This document shows, piece after piece, positions 26,601 to 34,900 of a stretch of DNA of 64,000 nt. Source of the DNA: Calliopum simillimum (lineage: Eukaryota; Arthropoda; Insecta; Diptera; Lauxaniidae); the NCBI GenBank assembly GCA_951812925.1, contig OX638368.1, forward strand, positions 25,855,187-25,919,186. Reading direction: 5' to 3'. The translations under genes and the position numbers were made by a program. Position 1 is the stretch's first letter, and each line of letters opens with the position of its first letter. The notes below the pieces were generated by a model. It made no database searches, was not told the origin of the DNA, and saw only the letters and a list, made by a program, of their open reading frames with translations.

Positions 26601-29600
26601 GACAATTCAAACAACGATTTCAGGGAAACCTGAGGCAATATTTCATTGTGGCTGATTTTTAAATGTTGTGCATTATTGTTTTGAATTCATATCTCAGCAC
26701 ATATAGCAGTTATAGTTATGAAATTTAATACATGGATATATATTTAATTGGCAAAACACTATGCAAAAATTAAGGGGAATCAGACAAGGGGTTATTGTAC
26801 CCCCCATATATGGAAATGCTTAAAACGTTGTATTTCTGCTCCCGTACCAGATATCGCTATGAAACTTGATAGAAGCACCATAAAAAATGAAGGGGGTAAA
26901 ACAAGGGGTATTTGCTGTTTCTTGCATTTTTATTCAGGAATGCTTCTAAATTTCGAGAGGATTCCCTCTACCTTTTTTTGTATATTATAAACTAGCGTGC
27001 GAATAGTTACCTTTAAACTATGGAGAGTGTCAGATGTTAGTGTTGGTGAGCCTATTTTTTCCAAAACAAAACCAACGATGGCGTTCGATGTCGGTTTTTC
27101 ATGAAATTTCGGTGTTATATGAAATTTCCAAAGACATTCTGGAAAAGGTTAAGTTTAAAAAAGGATCGCAAAACATCGCGGAAGATGTTTTGTGTTTCCA
27201 GTAGAGGATAAACATACCTTTCAAATTTTGTACGTTTCAAAATGGCGATTTGTGGTAACACCTTTTAAAGTATCCAATGAAGTTGAAAATGTAAATCTTA
27301 TGAACTTCTTAAAAAACAATATTCACAAACAAATCACACTTGAGTAAGAAAAGATTCTCCTATTATTTACTGTTTTTATGTACCAATATACAGGGTGGCT
27401 GATTCGAAGTCTTACCAATTCAAAAGACTATATTTTTAGTTTCCATGCACAGATTTTATTGATCAAACGCTATAATTGTTGGGAAATGCTCAAATTTTAA
27501 GAATCTACTTGAGATTTTCGATATGGCCACCTTTGGCCTTAACTATGGCCCGTAGACGGTCGAAGAACGAGTCGCATGCTGCACGAATTTGATTTTGTGG
27601 AAGTTTGCGCCAATCTCGTTGAAGGGCCACTTTTAGCGCATCAATGCTCTGGTATTTTTTAGTCAAGACCTTCCTGTCCAACATACCCCAGATTGTGAAA
27701 TGCAGCGGATTCGCATCAGGCGAATTTGAGAGCCATTGTTGAGCAGAAATGAAGCTAGGAACGTTTTTTTCTAACCATTCTTGATTCACACGAGCTTTGT
27801 GTGACGGTGCCGAGTCTTGTTGGAATGTCCATGGCTTGCGACCGAAATGTTTGCGTGCCCACGGTAGTAAAGCACCCTCCAACACTGATTCACGATACAC
27901 CTGGGCGTTTACTTTGACGCCAGCGGCCAAAAAAACGAGTGGTGAGCGCCCATCAGCAGTCACTGCAGCCCAAACCATCACATGCGGTGGTGCCTGCGTC
28001 CTGGTGGCCAAACGAACATTCAAATTTTCGTAGGACCTCTCTGTCAAGTAAACCCGATCATTTTGTTTGTTTACATATTGCTGAATACAGTAATTTTTCT
28101 CATCAAAGAAGACAATTTGTGACAGATTTCCGGCGGCGTGCAAGCGCAACAACTCCTTGGCTCTATCGAGCCTAACTTTTTTTTGAGCAGGAGTGAGATC
28201 ATGCGCCTTATGGAACTTGAGGGCCTTTAGTCCGAGCTTGTTTGACAATATGTGTTGCATTCGTTCACGCGATATTTTCAGCTCGGCAGCCATTTGTCTG
28301 CCACTGCGTCTCGGATTTCGCTCAATTCTGGCCTTCACCTTTCGAACCATTTCTGGTGATGTTGCAGTTATTTTCCGACCACCACCATGTCGTTTGGCAA
28401 CGCTGCCGGTACCATTGTAACGTGTTATGGTCCGATACACAAACATATTATTCACTTTTAAATGTTTCAGCTCACGAACAATTGCTGGTTGCGATTTTCC
28501 AGCCAAATAAAGAGCAATCACACTATTACGTTTGAATTCCATTTCGAAAATTTTTTATTTTCAATAAATTGACGCGCAAATGCTTTTGGTTACTTGTTGA
28601 CAATAGAATGAACTAACATCATGCCAATTTTTAGACAGCTGTCATGTTCCATCTGTCAGATAAGTCTATCTGAAGTTGGTAACAATTCGAATCAGCCACC
28701 CTGTATAAACTAAAACAAATCGAAAAGCTTTCTATAGTCAAAAAGTATGAATGAATAAGTAATGCAAGTTTCAGGTGCATTTTGCAGTTATTTCGCAGGG
28801 TTATTCACCAAAGTGAGTATGAGGTTTTTGAGGTGGGATATTGAGCTACCGAAATAACGAATAATCTTATGCGTTTTATGTATTTCAAAAATTGAATAAA
28901 GTTCCGTTAAACCTCCCAAATTTCGCACTGTGTTGCGCTCTGTATACATGTTTTAAATCTCATTCATGTGCGATAAATATTTCCGGAGATATGATGAAGT
29001 AATTTTTGTGGGGGCGCGATGCCACCATTTTTTCCAGTACACATTATTTGTCTTGGTGCTTTTTACATAAGTACCAAATCTCATCCATGTACGCTTAATG
29101 GTTTCAGAGATATGTTGATTTAAATTTTTGGCTCACGGAGGACCTTTTGGCGGAAATGCTGTAAAAATTAAAATTTGATTAAGTATAATTTCCCTCAACC
29201 ATACACTTATTTCAACGTTTCTTCAATTTATGGATGTACTGGTTTTCCGGCAGAACTGTTAAATCTCTGTTCGATGAAAGCCGTTTTCCACGAAATCATT
29301 TTTTAAGTCAAAGGCAGCTAAAATTGTCGAATAGTGCGGATTGGTCGAACCCGCCGGGCTCACACCACTCCTTAGCCTCTTGTTTTGATTCAATATCATG
29401 CATGTCGGATTCGAATGTCTTTTTTGTTTCAGAGTAAGCCAACGCTTTTTTGCAACCATAAACTTCACTCACTCACTGTCCCATTTAAAATACCTGGAGT
29501 TTCTGCTAAGCTTATCTAGTTGAATCGACGATCTTTTAAAGCCATATTCTGTAATTTTGTGAAGATTAGTGTTGTTGATGAAGTTTTTAAACGTTTTTCA

Positions 29601-32600
29601 CATGGATCGTCTTCAAGGCTTGTGTGAATTTTTTTAAACAAGTTAGTATCACAAAGGAGCAACTTTTACTATAAACAGTCACTCATTGGACGATCTTCAC
29701 GAACGAATTATTTCTTAAGGTAAAGTCCTGTAAATCGACTCGTCCTAAATTTAAGAGCCTAAAAATATGCTAGTATTTTGTTTATGTTTCGGATTGTACA
29801 AAAAGCGCATTATAGTAATTTTTGTTCGTTTTAATGTAAATTATAATGGCATATTTTTGTGGCTAGCTCAAGATAGATCAAGCAGAAATTTTCATTTAAA
29901 TTCATTACAAAAAAAAAAATATAAATAAAATTGAAATTCTCATTTCCGTAATAATTTTTTTTTTTTATTTAACTTGATACATTTTGCATTGCATGTTATT
30001 TTTCTATCAAATCTTTTTAATTGAGATTTGCAAAAATTTTGAAACATTGGTTTTTAAATAAAAACAAATGGATGTATGCATATTTTTCAACGGCAATCGA
30101 AAAATACTAACCAAGATCAGAATTATAACTTTATATTGCACAGTATAGAATGATAAGTTTTTTTTTTCAATCGATTTTAAAAAAAAATGCATGGTTTTTT
30201 TTTTTGTAATGCATTTTGTAGTATAAAGAAAAGCACAGTTACGAAGAGCACGGTATCGCATCCCATAAGGTATATATTGCTATTTTTACTTTTCCTCAAA
30301 ATTACAGAAATTGCCAGAAGATTCGGGCTCCGACGATGATAGTCCATTTGATGAAAATTATGAAAAAAGTGACAAAGAAGAATCAATTAAAGCCCCAGCG
30401 AAAAAAAATGATAAAAAATAATACAATCGAATAAAACAACTCAAATTTTGTTTTATCACATTATCCTCCTTATTTTTTCTTAATATATGCAATATTGAAA
30501 ATACAAAAGTAAAAAACAACAAAAAAGGTATTCCGAGTATAAAAGTTATTCGTTTGTTCATGCATTGCAATAATTCTGTTCCATCTATTTGTTATCAGAG
30601 AAAACCATTCGATGTATGTACATCAAGGTGCATTACCATAGAAAAAAAAAATAATTTTGGTTCCAATTGAAATATGTTCTTTGGTTTATTGATAGATCAT
30701 TCAAAACATATTTTGCTTCTGGTGAAAACTTTGTGTACTCTAGAACTGGACACAATTTTTATATGAAAAACTTCCTTGTTTGGCTACATACCCCAAAAAA
30801 AAGAACCTCAAAAATTTTTCACATATTCGAATATATGGGCGTACCACGCCCCTTAATATCAAAATTCGATATATCTCAGAAACTGTTTGATGCATATGAA
30901 AGAAATTTGGCACATGTGTAAAGGGCACTACGCCAAATAAGACACAATAGAAATACCTTAGAAACTATTTGAAGCATAGGAATGAAAATTAGCACATATG
31001 TAAAGGGCACTAGGCCAAATAACACACAATAGAAAAATAGGCGGTGCCAATTCCATCAAAAACAAAATTTGACATATCTCAGAAACTGTCAGGTTAAAAC
31101 AACAACTAGACATCTACATATATTGATGTTTTGAATTAAATCTACACAGTTTTTTGAAATGTAGTCTCCATCCAATTTTATATAAAGAATAAAAAGCAGA
31201 AAACTTCAAAATCCCATACAAAAAACGAATTTCAAAAAACTGAAAACTCTTTTTTCTCAAAACATTAAAAATGTAGATGTCTAGTTGCAGTTTTAACCCG
31301 ACGATATGTAAAAGGCACTAAGCCAAATAACACACAATAGAAAAATGGGCGGTATCACGCCCTTAAAAAACAAAATTCGACATATATCAGAAACTGAAGC
31401 ATAGGAATGAAATTTAGCACATATGTAAAGGGCACTAGGCCAAATAACACAATCGAAAAGTGGGCAGTGCCACGCCCTTACAAAACAAAATTCGACATAT
31501 CTCAGAAACTGTCCATTAAGGCAAAGTAATGTTATAAAATGAATTGGAATTTTGTTATTAATGAATGAAATCGGTCTTTGCTTTCATGGAAAGTTTATTT
31601 GATGATGTAGAATTGCTAGCACTAAGTTAAAAAAATGATATCGCTCAAATAATTGATTATTATGGCACTTACGATATTACTTTTGCCTTTTTATGGACTA
31701 ATTCTACTTTTAAAAATAATGAATCATACTTAAAATTAATGTTATTGTATTTAAAAAAAAAAAGGTTTTGACCGAAAACCAAAAAATTGATATAACTGCA
31801 TAAAAGAAGCAAAATTTAAGGTATATGGATATATCGCGTAAGATTTGATATGGTAAAGCTGTATAGCGCCGCTTGAGAGAAAATAACTTTTTTGCCCGCA
31901 GTCCTGCGAAAAAACCGATTTTCACACACAAATGCGGTCTTTCTCATTAAACTGGTGTAAAGATAAGAAGAATTTGATGTATAACGATTGGGCTGAAGTC
32001 ATATTCTATGATGGGAGCAAAACAAATCTCATCAGTTCCGATTTGGAATGCACGGTAGGCCGCAAAAAAAAAATGAAAAATATAGCTTTCAATGTGTACA
32101 AAGCACTCCATATGTGGTGGTCTAGGGGGCAATAACAAGCCAATGGGTTGGAGAGATTTCTCTCCTGAAAGGTTATATTAACTTCGAAGTTTATATTGAC
32201 ATCATTAAAATCGGCGTTATACACAGCATCGACCTACTAAGCGAGCACTTAGCAAAAGTCATATTTCAAGATGATTCTACACCTTGTCATCGTTGGAAAT
32301 TGCTTTATGTCTTTATGTTTTGCTTTATTTTTTCGATAAATTTACAATAACGAGCTATTTATATTCACATTGGCAAATAAATATAATGACCTTTTGGCAA
32401 TTAAGTCAAGCAAATGGCCGGGCTAAAGCCCCAACCTCAATTCGATTGAGAATGTTTAGGCCATTTTAAAACGAAAAGTGTGCCAGAAAAACCCAAATAT
32501 AATTGATAATATTAAACTTAGGGCAGTTAAATCAGGGTAAATATTGATTTACACAACAATTTTAAAATATCTTACAAAAATCGGCTTTTTTTTACCGTGA

Positions 32601-33798
32601 GTGTATGTATATTTTAACAAACAGTCTAAATTATTATGAATAGTTTCATCTAAATAAATATCTTTTTTGTCTCCTAAAAAAATGATTTTTGTAAGTTGTA
32701 TGGCTTCAGAAACCACCCATACAAATTTACTTCGAAAAACTAAAAATTTATTTATCTTATAAATATATGGGGTGTAAATGATAAGGGTACGAAACTTCTG
32801 GGAGGTGATAGAGAAGGCCTATACTAACAAAAAATTGCACATGGAGGGGGTTGTAAAATTTTCTTGGGTCACTCTAACGTTTTGCAGAAAATTTTTTTAT
32901 GGGAAACTTTTAGCTAATTGTATGAGCTCTCTAAGAGAGTGTTTAGTTTATAGGGTTTAAAAGGATTTTGCAAAGTCCTGAACCTTTAAAGTTGATATTT
33001 TCAATTTGTTTTCCTACTTTTTGACTTTGGTAGCTATTTTAGTAAGAAAAAAGTCCTTTATAATTTTATTTTGGAATTCTCGTTGAATTTACATTGATTC
33101 GGACTTACATTTGTTATGGCAATTTTTTGATTTGAGATCAGAAAAAAATACTTTTTTTTTAAAAAAAAAAAAAAAATAATTTGACGACAACATCTGCACA
33201 AAAAACACGTAGTAGTTTTGTTTAAAAGAAATGTTAATTGTTTTATCTTTCTATTGTTTGTTCTTGTTACATTTGTATGTAATTGAAAATACAAATTTTG
33301 TTTTTTTTTTTTTAGTTTCACATTAATATACGAGTATATGTCTTTAGATATAAATATGTAATTGGTTTTTGTTTGTTCTCCTTCTCTCCATTAATTTTTG
33401 AATAGTGCAAAAAAAAAAAGAAACCAAAATTTTATCACTGTCCTAAATTTTTTTCTGTGATTTTTCTTTATCTTAACGTTTTGATCATCGTCGTCGATTG
33501 ATTTAATTTTCTTTTTCAAACTTTACACTAATGCAATTTAAATATAATTTGTACTTTCAGGTTGTGAGTTCGACAAATGGCGAATTAAATGCGGACGATC
33601 CTACAGCTGGCCATTCAAATACTCCTATAACGCAACAGCCCGAAGTGGATCTTGTTGATGAAACAAAGTAAAATAATATATATTTTTTCACATTTTTATT
33701 TGCTTCAATATTTTAAAACCACTTTACTTTTTTACATGTTTTACAGATGTTGTTGTTTCTTTAAACGAAAGAAGAAGAAATCATCGCGCCAAAAATGA
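4902..33798 (+). CDS. gish: Casein kinase I gamma, gilgamesh orthologue (partial, 5' exons outside window)
   Basis: Ser/Thr kinase of the CK1-gamma group, a membrane-associated kinase. Exons traced by GT-AG sites with consistent phase: 4902-5053, 10758-10872, 10932-11200, 11309-11479, 16674-16754, 22607-22705, 33561-33667, 33747-33798. Seen: the [11 protein letters not shown] segment and [13 protein letters not shown], the catalytic loop [10 protein letters not shown], the DFG motif split across the 10872/10932 junction, the CK1-specific SINTH element in place of [15 protein letters not shown], and a C-terminal tail of three cysteines followed by KRKKKK, which fits palmitoylation plus basic membrane anchoring. 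The ATP-binding lobe (glycine loop, catalytic Lys) is absent, so the start lies upstream. Introns reach almost 11 kb and are full of repeats. The identity is very secure because the central exons match fly and vertebrate CK1-gamma almost residue for residue. The end given is the first stop; a readthrough extension follows. Confidence 0.95.
5903..6303. mobile_element. MITE with perfect 28-bp terminal inverted repeats and internal tandem units
   Basis: Bases 5903-5930 are the exact reverse complement of 6276-6303 (28 of 28); the ends read TGGGACGATTAACCG. Between them is a tandem array of about 66-bp units, each carrying CGATTAATATACATAC. No clear target duplication is visible. Confidence 0.85.
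7139..7485. mobile_element. MITE-like element with two tRNA-Lys primer-site-like 18-mers
   Basis: Terminal inverted repeats of about 33 bp with mismatches (GTCGTTCAT...; right end ...ATGAACGAC). Inside is a tandem duplication of about 140 bp. Each unit holds GCGCCCAACGTGGGAC (7228-7243) or TGGCGCCCAACGTGGGAC (7363-7380), nearly complementary to the 3' end of tRNA-Lys(CTT). It lies in the large gish intron. Confidence 0.65.
8830..9060. repeat. Single arm related to foldback element 4
   Basis: Shares the ACTAACCTTAAAATTTTAAA block and the TCCGCCA and TTGGTGGTAATTT strings with the right arm of the palindrome at 58.06-59.09 kb. No partner arm is visible next to it. Confidence 0.5.
10758..10872 (+). 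CDS. gish: gish exon: catalytic loop
   Basis: Encodes [20 protein letters not shown] and the following residues to HII. It holds the catalytic Asp of RDVKPEN. Acceptor aatttag, donor gtgagt. One leftover base (g) combines with the next exon to make the Asp of DFG. Confidence 0.93.
10932..11200 (+). CDS. gish: gish exon: DFG, activation segment and C-lobe
   Basis: Starts at the DFG motif after a T-rich tract ending in cag. Encodes [20 protein letters not shown], the SINTH segment and [20 protein letters not shown]. Ends at PIE before gtttgt, a non-consensus GT donor. Confidence 0.95.
11309..11479 (+). CDS. gish: gish exon: end of kinase domain
   Basis: 57 codons, phase 0 at both ends. Starts [20 protein letters not shown] and ends DWTGKTM before gtaagt. 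Confidence 0.94.
11480..16673 (+). other. gish: gish intron (5.2 kb), mostly unexplained AT-rich DNA
   Basis: Contains the Cys-rich fragment at 13.2 kb and a hairpin at 15996-16072 with arms GAGATATCATCCATTGAAGT and their near complement. A piece near 15353-15387 recurs inverted near 16075-16113. No further gene seen. Confidence 0.5.
13152..13367 (-). pseudogene. Fragment with Cys-rich motif resembling a transposase C-terminus
   Basis: The minus-strand reading frame contains [20 protein letters not shown] followed by [12 protein letters not shown], a C-x2-C ... C-x2-C-x4-H arrangement like the PHD-type ends seen in some pogo/Tigger-type transposases. The frame is short, with no catalytic residues around it. 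Flanking sequence has degenerate inverted pieces (GGGAGACATGGCAC near 12961 and a related GTGCCATTTATCCCGG near 13436). A decayed DNA transposon is likely; the family is uncertain. Confidence 0.35.
16674..16754 (+). CDS. gish: gish exon: post-kinase linker
   Basis: 27 codons, phase 0. Reads [20 protein letters not shown] and on to NVTAK. Acceptor tatatag, donor gtaaat. It follows a 5.2 kb intron. Confidence 0.9.
17062..17118 (+). CDS. gish: Candidate in-phase acidic cassette exon of gish
   Basis: 19 codons, [19 protein letters not shown], flanked by an acceptor (gtttatgttag after a T/C-rich tract with a ctaaac branch-point-like sequence) and a weak donor (gttagc). It starts and ends in phase 0, exactly as the neighbouring exons 16754 and 22607 require, so it can be included or skipped without changing frame. 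Half of the residues are Asp or Glu. I do not recall this exon with certainty in other flies, so it is an inference from splice sites, phase and composition. Confidence 0.6.
17398..17735. repeat. Foldback element 5 (0.34 kb palindrome), intact copy
   Basis: Begins TCTGTTCCGCAACCCGTGTG and ends CACACGGATTACGGAACAGG, with nearly the whole length self-complementary around a small centre near 17565. A second copy at 37.19-37.87 kb is interrupted by another element. No coding capacity. Confidence 0.8.
18307..18523. repeat. Palindromic repeat flanking the rosa-type element (left)
   Basis: Arms of about 70 bp (AATAAAATTTTATTATTTCA and reverse complement) surround an AT-rich centre. A related copy lies at 20584-20900. 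The sequence just before each copy (18166-18306 and 20319-20440) is also repeated directly, so a larger unit appears duplicated on the two sides of the transposon. Confidence 0.6.
19006..20309 (+). mobile_element. rosa-type (DD41D) Tc1/mariner element, nearly intact
   Basis: 1304 bp bounded by TA duplications (19004-19005 and 20310-20311). The 21-bp terminal inverted repeats, AAGRGTGTTTTTTTTAGAGGT, differ at one base. It carries one transposase frame in the + direction with a single nonsense codon. Ends and coding are well preserved, so the insertion is fairly young. It lies inside the gish intron in sense orientation. Confidence 0.9.
19118..20203 (+). pseudogene. DD41D transposase with one in-frame stop
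   Basis: Starts [20 protein letters not shown], a helix-turn-helix region. In-frame TAG at 19310-19312, then the same frame continues to TAA at 20201. Catalytic Asp residues: FSDEAHFW (codon 19592), QQDGATCHT (19871), and the Asp of TPLDYF (19997). Exactly 41 residues separate the second and third Asp, which defines the DD41D (rosa) group. Length without the stop is about 360 residues, normal for the superfamily. The only visible lesion is the nonsense codon, so the protein is predicted to be truncated before the catalytic core. Confidence 0.9.
20584..20900. repeat. Palindromic repeat with inverted primer-site-like 16-mers (right copy)
   Basis: Related to 18307-18523 but containing CGCCCAACGTGGGAC at about 20685 and, inverted, ACGTTGGGCGCCA at about 20806. 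Also holds an A run over 25 bases. Confidence 0.5.
22607..22705 (+). CDS. gish: gish exon: tail region
   Basis: 33 codons, phase 0. Reads [20 protein letters not shown] and on to DRHGSVQ, a known segment of the fly CK1-gamma tail. Acceptor ctactcag, donor gtaagt. Confidence 0.92.
23657..23763. mobile_element. 107-bp palindromic MITE (GGGGGTTATCG family)
   Basis: The first and last 38 bases are exact reverse complements, starting GGGGGTTATCGTGAATCAAG. Other copies: full at 48729-48837, partial at about 36325-36385 and 36891-36953. The perfect arms suggest a young copy. Confidence 0.85.
24000..24245. repeat. Dispersed repeat (GGGGCGTGG / TCTCATTCATGTGCGATAAA)
   Basis: Contains CTCTGTATACGTGTATCAAA and TTTCGGAGATATGATGAAGT. 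A close relative lies at 28925-29165 and a diverged one at about 60200-60600. Related in style to the DINE-like subrepeats, but the family is not recognised. Confidence 0.55.
25489..25960 (+). mobile_element. DINE-1/Helentron-like element, degenerate copy D
   Basis: Starts tttttatatcctaaatccaa and keeps TTGTCCTTCCGTTTGTAACG, GGAGGCGTGGCAGGTATAGA and the subrepeats GGGGGCGTGGTACCTCCCAT, but lacks the clear CCATGTCCGTCTG core and the 3' hairpin. Confidence 0.6.
27391..28703 (-). mobile_element. DD37D-type (maT-like) Tc1/mariner element
   Basis: 1313 bp bounded by TA (27389-27390 and 28704-28705). The inverted ends begin CAGGGTGGCTGATTCGAA on both sides. It carries one uninterrupted transposase gene on the minus strand, antisense to gish. 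Good preservation of ends and frame suggests recent arrival. Confidence 0.92.
27505..28542 (-). CDS. DD37D-type transposase, intact frame but third catalytic Asp replaced by His
   Basis: 345 residues starting [20 protein letters not shown] with an N-terminal helix-turn-helix, then a second DNA-binding helix region ([20 protein letters not shown]). Catalytic core: D147 in VFFDEKN, D243 in QQDSAPSH. The third acidic residue is expected 37 residues later, in the family motif NPL-D-Y/F; here residue 281 is His (NPLHFTIW, codon 27700-27702). The fold and length are otherwise complete. Loss of the metal-binding Asp should abolish strand cleavage, so DNA binding might persist without catalysis. The family assignment rests on the D-D spacing and motifs. 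Confidence 0.9.
   Translation of the reverse strand: MEFKRNSVIALYLAGKSQPAIVRELKHLKVNNMFVYRTITRYNGTGSVAKRHGGGRKITATSPEMVRKVKARIERNPRRSGRQMAAELKISRERMQHILSNKLGLKALKFHKAHDLTPAQKKVRLDRAKELLRLHAAGNLSQIVFFDEKNYCIQQYVNKQNDRVYLTERSYENLNVRLATRTQAPPHVMVWAAVTADGRSPLVFLAAGVKVNAQVYRESVLEGALLPWARKHFGRKPWTFQQDSAPSHKARVNQEWLEKNVPSFISAQQWLSNSPDANPLHFTIWGMLDRKVLTKKYQSIDALKVALQRDWRKLPQNQIRAACDSFFDRLRAIVKAKGGHIENLK
28925..29165. repeat. Dispersed repeat, second copy
   Basis: Matches 24040-24245 over most of its length (CTCATTCATGTGCGATAAAT, TTTTTGTGGGGGCG, TGTCTTGGTGCTTTTTACAT). Confidence 0.6.
30308..30421 (+). CDS. gish: Candidate alternative last exon of gish
   Basis: After acceptor ttttacttttcctcaaaattacag the frame expected from the 22705 donor reads [20 protein letters not shown] and continues, Lys/Glu-rich, to a TAA at 30419. 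That is 37 codons, with an AATAAA about 10 bases after the stop. Composition (acidic, then Lys-rich) and GC-richer codons differ from the AT-rich intron around it. If used, it replaces the Cys/Lys membrane tail encoded by the 33561 and 33747 exons. It could instead be the tail of a gene not otherwise seen, but no other + strand gene is nearby. Confidence 0.55.
   Translation, partial: KLPEDSGSDDDSPFDENYEKSDKEESIKAPAKKNDKK
30835..31510. repeat. Tandem satellite of about 100-bp units, split by a MITE
   Basis: Units carry GTAAAGGGCACTAGGCCAAA, ACACAATAGAAAAATGGGCG and GACATATCTCAGAAACTG. About five units are recognisable. The array is interrupted by the insertion at 31091-31299. Confidence 0.7.
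31091..31299. mobile_element. MITE of about 208 bp inside the satellite
   Basis: The left end GGTTAAAACAACAACTAGAC continues CATCTACAT; the right end is its near-perfect complement, ATGTAGATGTCTAGTTGCAG then TTTTAACCC. It sits within a satellite unit after AGAAACTGTC. No clear target duplication. Confidence 0.75.
31932..32530 (+). pseudogene. Tc1-like transposase fossil
   Basis: Frames broken by stops and shifts keep recognisable order. [20 protein letters not shown] (31988-) corresponds to the first catalytic region, [12 protein letters not shown] to the HGGGS..WG region, and near 32415 [28 protein letters not shown] corresponds to the SPDLNPIEN..WAxLKRxV box containing the DD34E glutamate. 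No intact ORF. Ends are not resolved. Confidence 0.7.
32765..33150. repeat. Lone arm of foldback element 2
   Basis: Parallels 23097-23560 block by block: CTTCTGGGAGGTGATAGA, GGGTCACTCTAACGTTTT, CCTTTAAAGTTGATATTTTC, TTTTTGACTTTGG. The opposite arm is absent. Confidence 0.75.
33561..33667 (+). CDS. gish: gish exon: penultimate
   Basis: Begins [20 protein letters not shown] and ends VDLVDETK, with the last codon split. Acceptor ctttcag, donor gtaaaa. Confidence 0.92.
33747..33798 (+). CDS. gish: gish last exon: Cys/basic membrane tail
   Basis: Encodes (K)[16 protein letters not shown] then TGA. Three consecutive cysteines followed by a Lys/Arg run are typical of a lipidated membrane tail. The stop is immediately followed by CTAG and the frame stays open. 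Confidence 0.93.
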
Positions 33799-34002
33799 CT
33801 AGAAGGTGTTCAGTGTAGTCCAGAACGCGAGGCAGTCACACTGTTGCGTGCCACGTCACATTCAAATTCAAGGGATAGTGTGTTGAATAATCCTAGTCAG
33901 GATTATATACACCAAGCAACGTCACAACATACGTTGCGATATCCTCCATCCGCGTCAATATTGACGCCAACACCAACTACAAATACACCGACACTTCCGT
34001 TG
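33799..34002 (+). CDS. gish: Candidate stop-codon readthrough extension of gish
   Basis: The TGA at 33796-33798 is followed by CTA-G, the best-known readthrough context (UGA CUA). The same frame then stays open for 68 codons to TAA at 34003. The extension starts LEGVQCSPEREAVTLLRATS, continues Ser/Asn-rich, and ends in a Pro/Thr-rich stretch (LTPTPTTNTPTLPL). Its base composition is clearly coding-like and changes abruptly to AT-rich 3' UTR after the TAA. The motif and open frame are seen; use by ribosomes is inferred. An alternative is an intron or splice variant that skips the TGA. Confidence 0.7.
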
Positions 34003-34900
34003 TAATTTAAATTAAAATTATATATTATTATTAATTAATTATATTATATTATTATTATTTACGATTTTGCGTTAATATTATAAATTATTAAAATTCTTAC
34101 TATAAATATTAATTATTAAGAAAATACACACCTTAAAAATAACTGAAAAAAGGAGGAAATCGATGAAAAAAAAAAATATTTAAAAAAAGCAGAAATTTGG
34201 AAAGGGCATTAAACGAAATTTTGTATGAATACTGGCGTCATCTATTAGACAATAGAAGTATTTAAGTAAATAAAAACTAAATAATTTTGCTAAGCGAAGA
34301 TCTCAATTAAATACTGCTGCGACTTGTGGCTTTTAAGTTGCAACGAAAATGAGATATTAAAGTCTTATAGTTAAAAATTATAAAAATAAATCTGTAAAAA
34401 AAGTTTGTATAAAAAAAAAAAATATGTATTCTATAACTTTCGACTGCAATTTCAGCAGCTTCGTTGTAGCTTCAAGCAAATTTATCTGCAGTAGTTTGAA
34501 TTTTCAGTATCTTGCTATTTGCAATATATGGGTTTTTATTTATTGTCTAATGTCGAAACATTTTTGACGCCACTTTTCTACATATGTATAATATAGCCGC
34601 CGGTCTGCCCCCTATGATTGTGTGCGCGTGCGTGTATTGTTTAAATTATCAAAGGAAAAAACAATCATTTAAATAAACAACAACAACATCAACAGCAAAA
34701 AACAAAAAAAAAAAAAAAAACATTACGGAAACTAGTTCTTAAAATGAAATAAATATTTAAACTTATAAATTATTAAATTTTTAGTGAGTGTGAGAATAAG
34801 TGTGATAAATAAAATTAATATTATAATATTTTAAAACAAAACTTTATAATTACTCGTATTATTTTGTTATGCAACATATTTTGTTTTCCTAATTTTTTTA
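34003..34900 (+). other. gish: gish 3' UTR and polyadenylation region
   Basis: Very AT-rich sequence after the TAA that ends the extension. Several AATAAA hexamers occur (near 34269, 34386 and 34749). Which one is used cannot be told from sequence. Confidence 0.5.

Larger units (their letters stand above)
22706..33560 (+). other. gish: Longest gish intron (10.9 kb)
   Basis: Apart from the listed repeats, transposons and the candidate alternative exon at 30308, stretches at 24.75-25.49, 26.0-27.39 and 29.2-30.3 kb show no coding signal. 26.75-27.0 kb holds GGGGTTATTGTACCCCCCAT-type sequence resembling decayed DINE subrepeats. Confidence 0.5.

Noticed and set aside
27797..28535. Several + strand ORFs of 75-97 codons
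   Set aside because: Antisense to the DD37D-type transposase.
30835..31510. Possible CRISPR-like array
   Set aside because: Units are contiguous satellite repeats without unique spacers, and the genome is eukaryotic.
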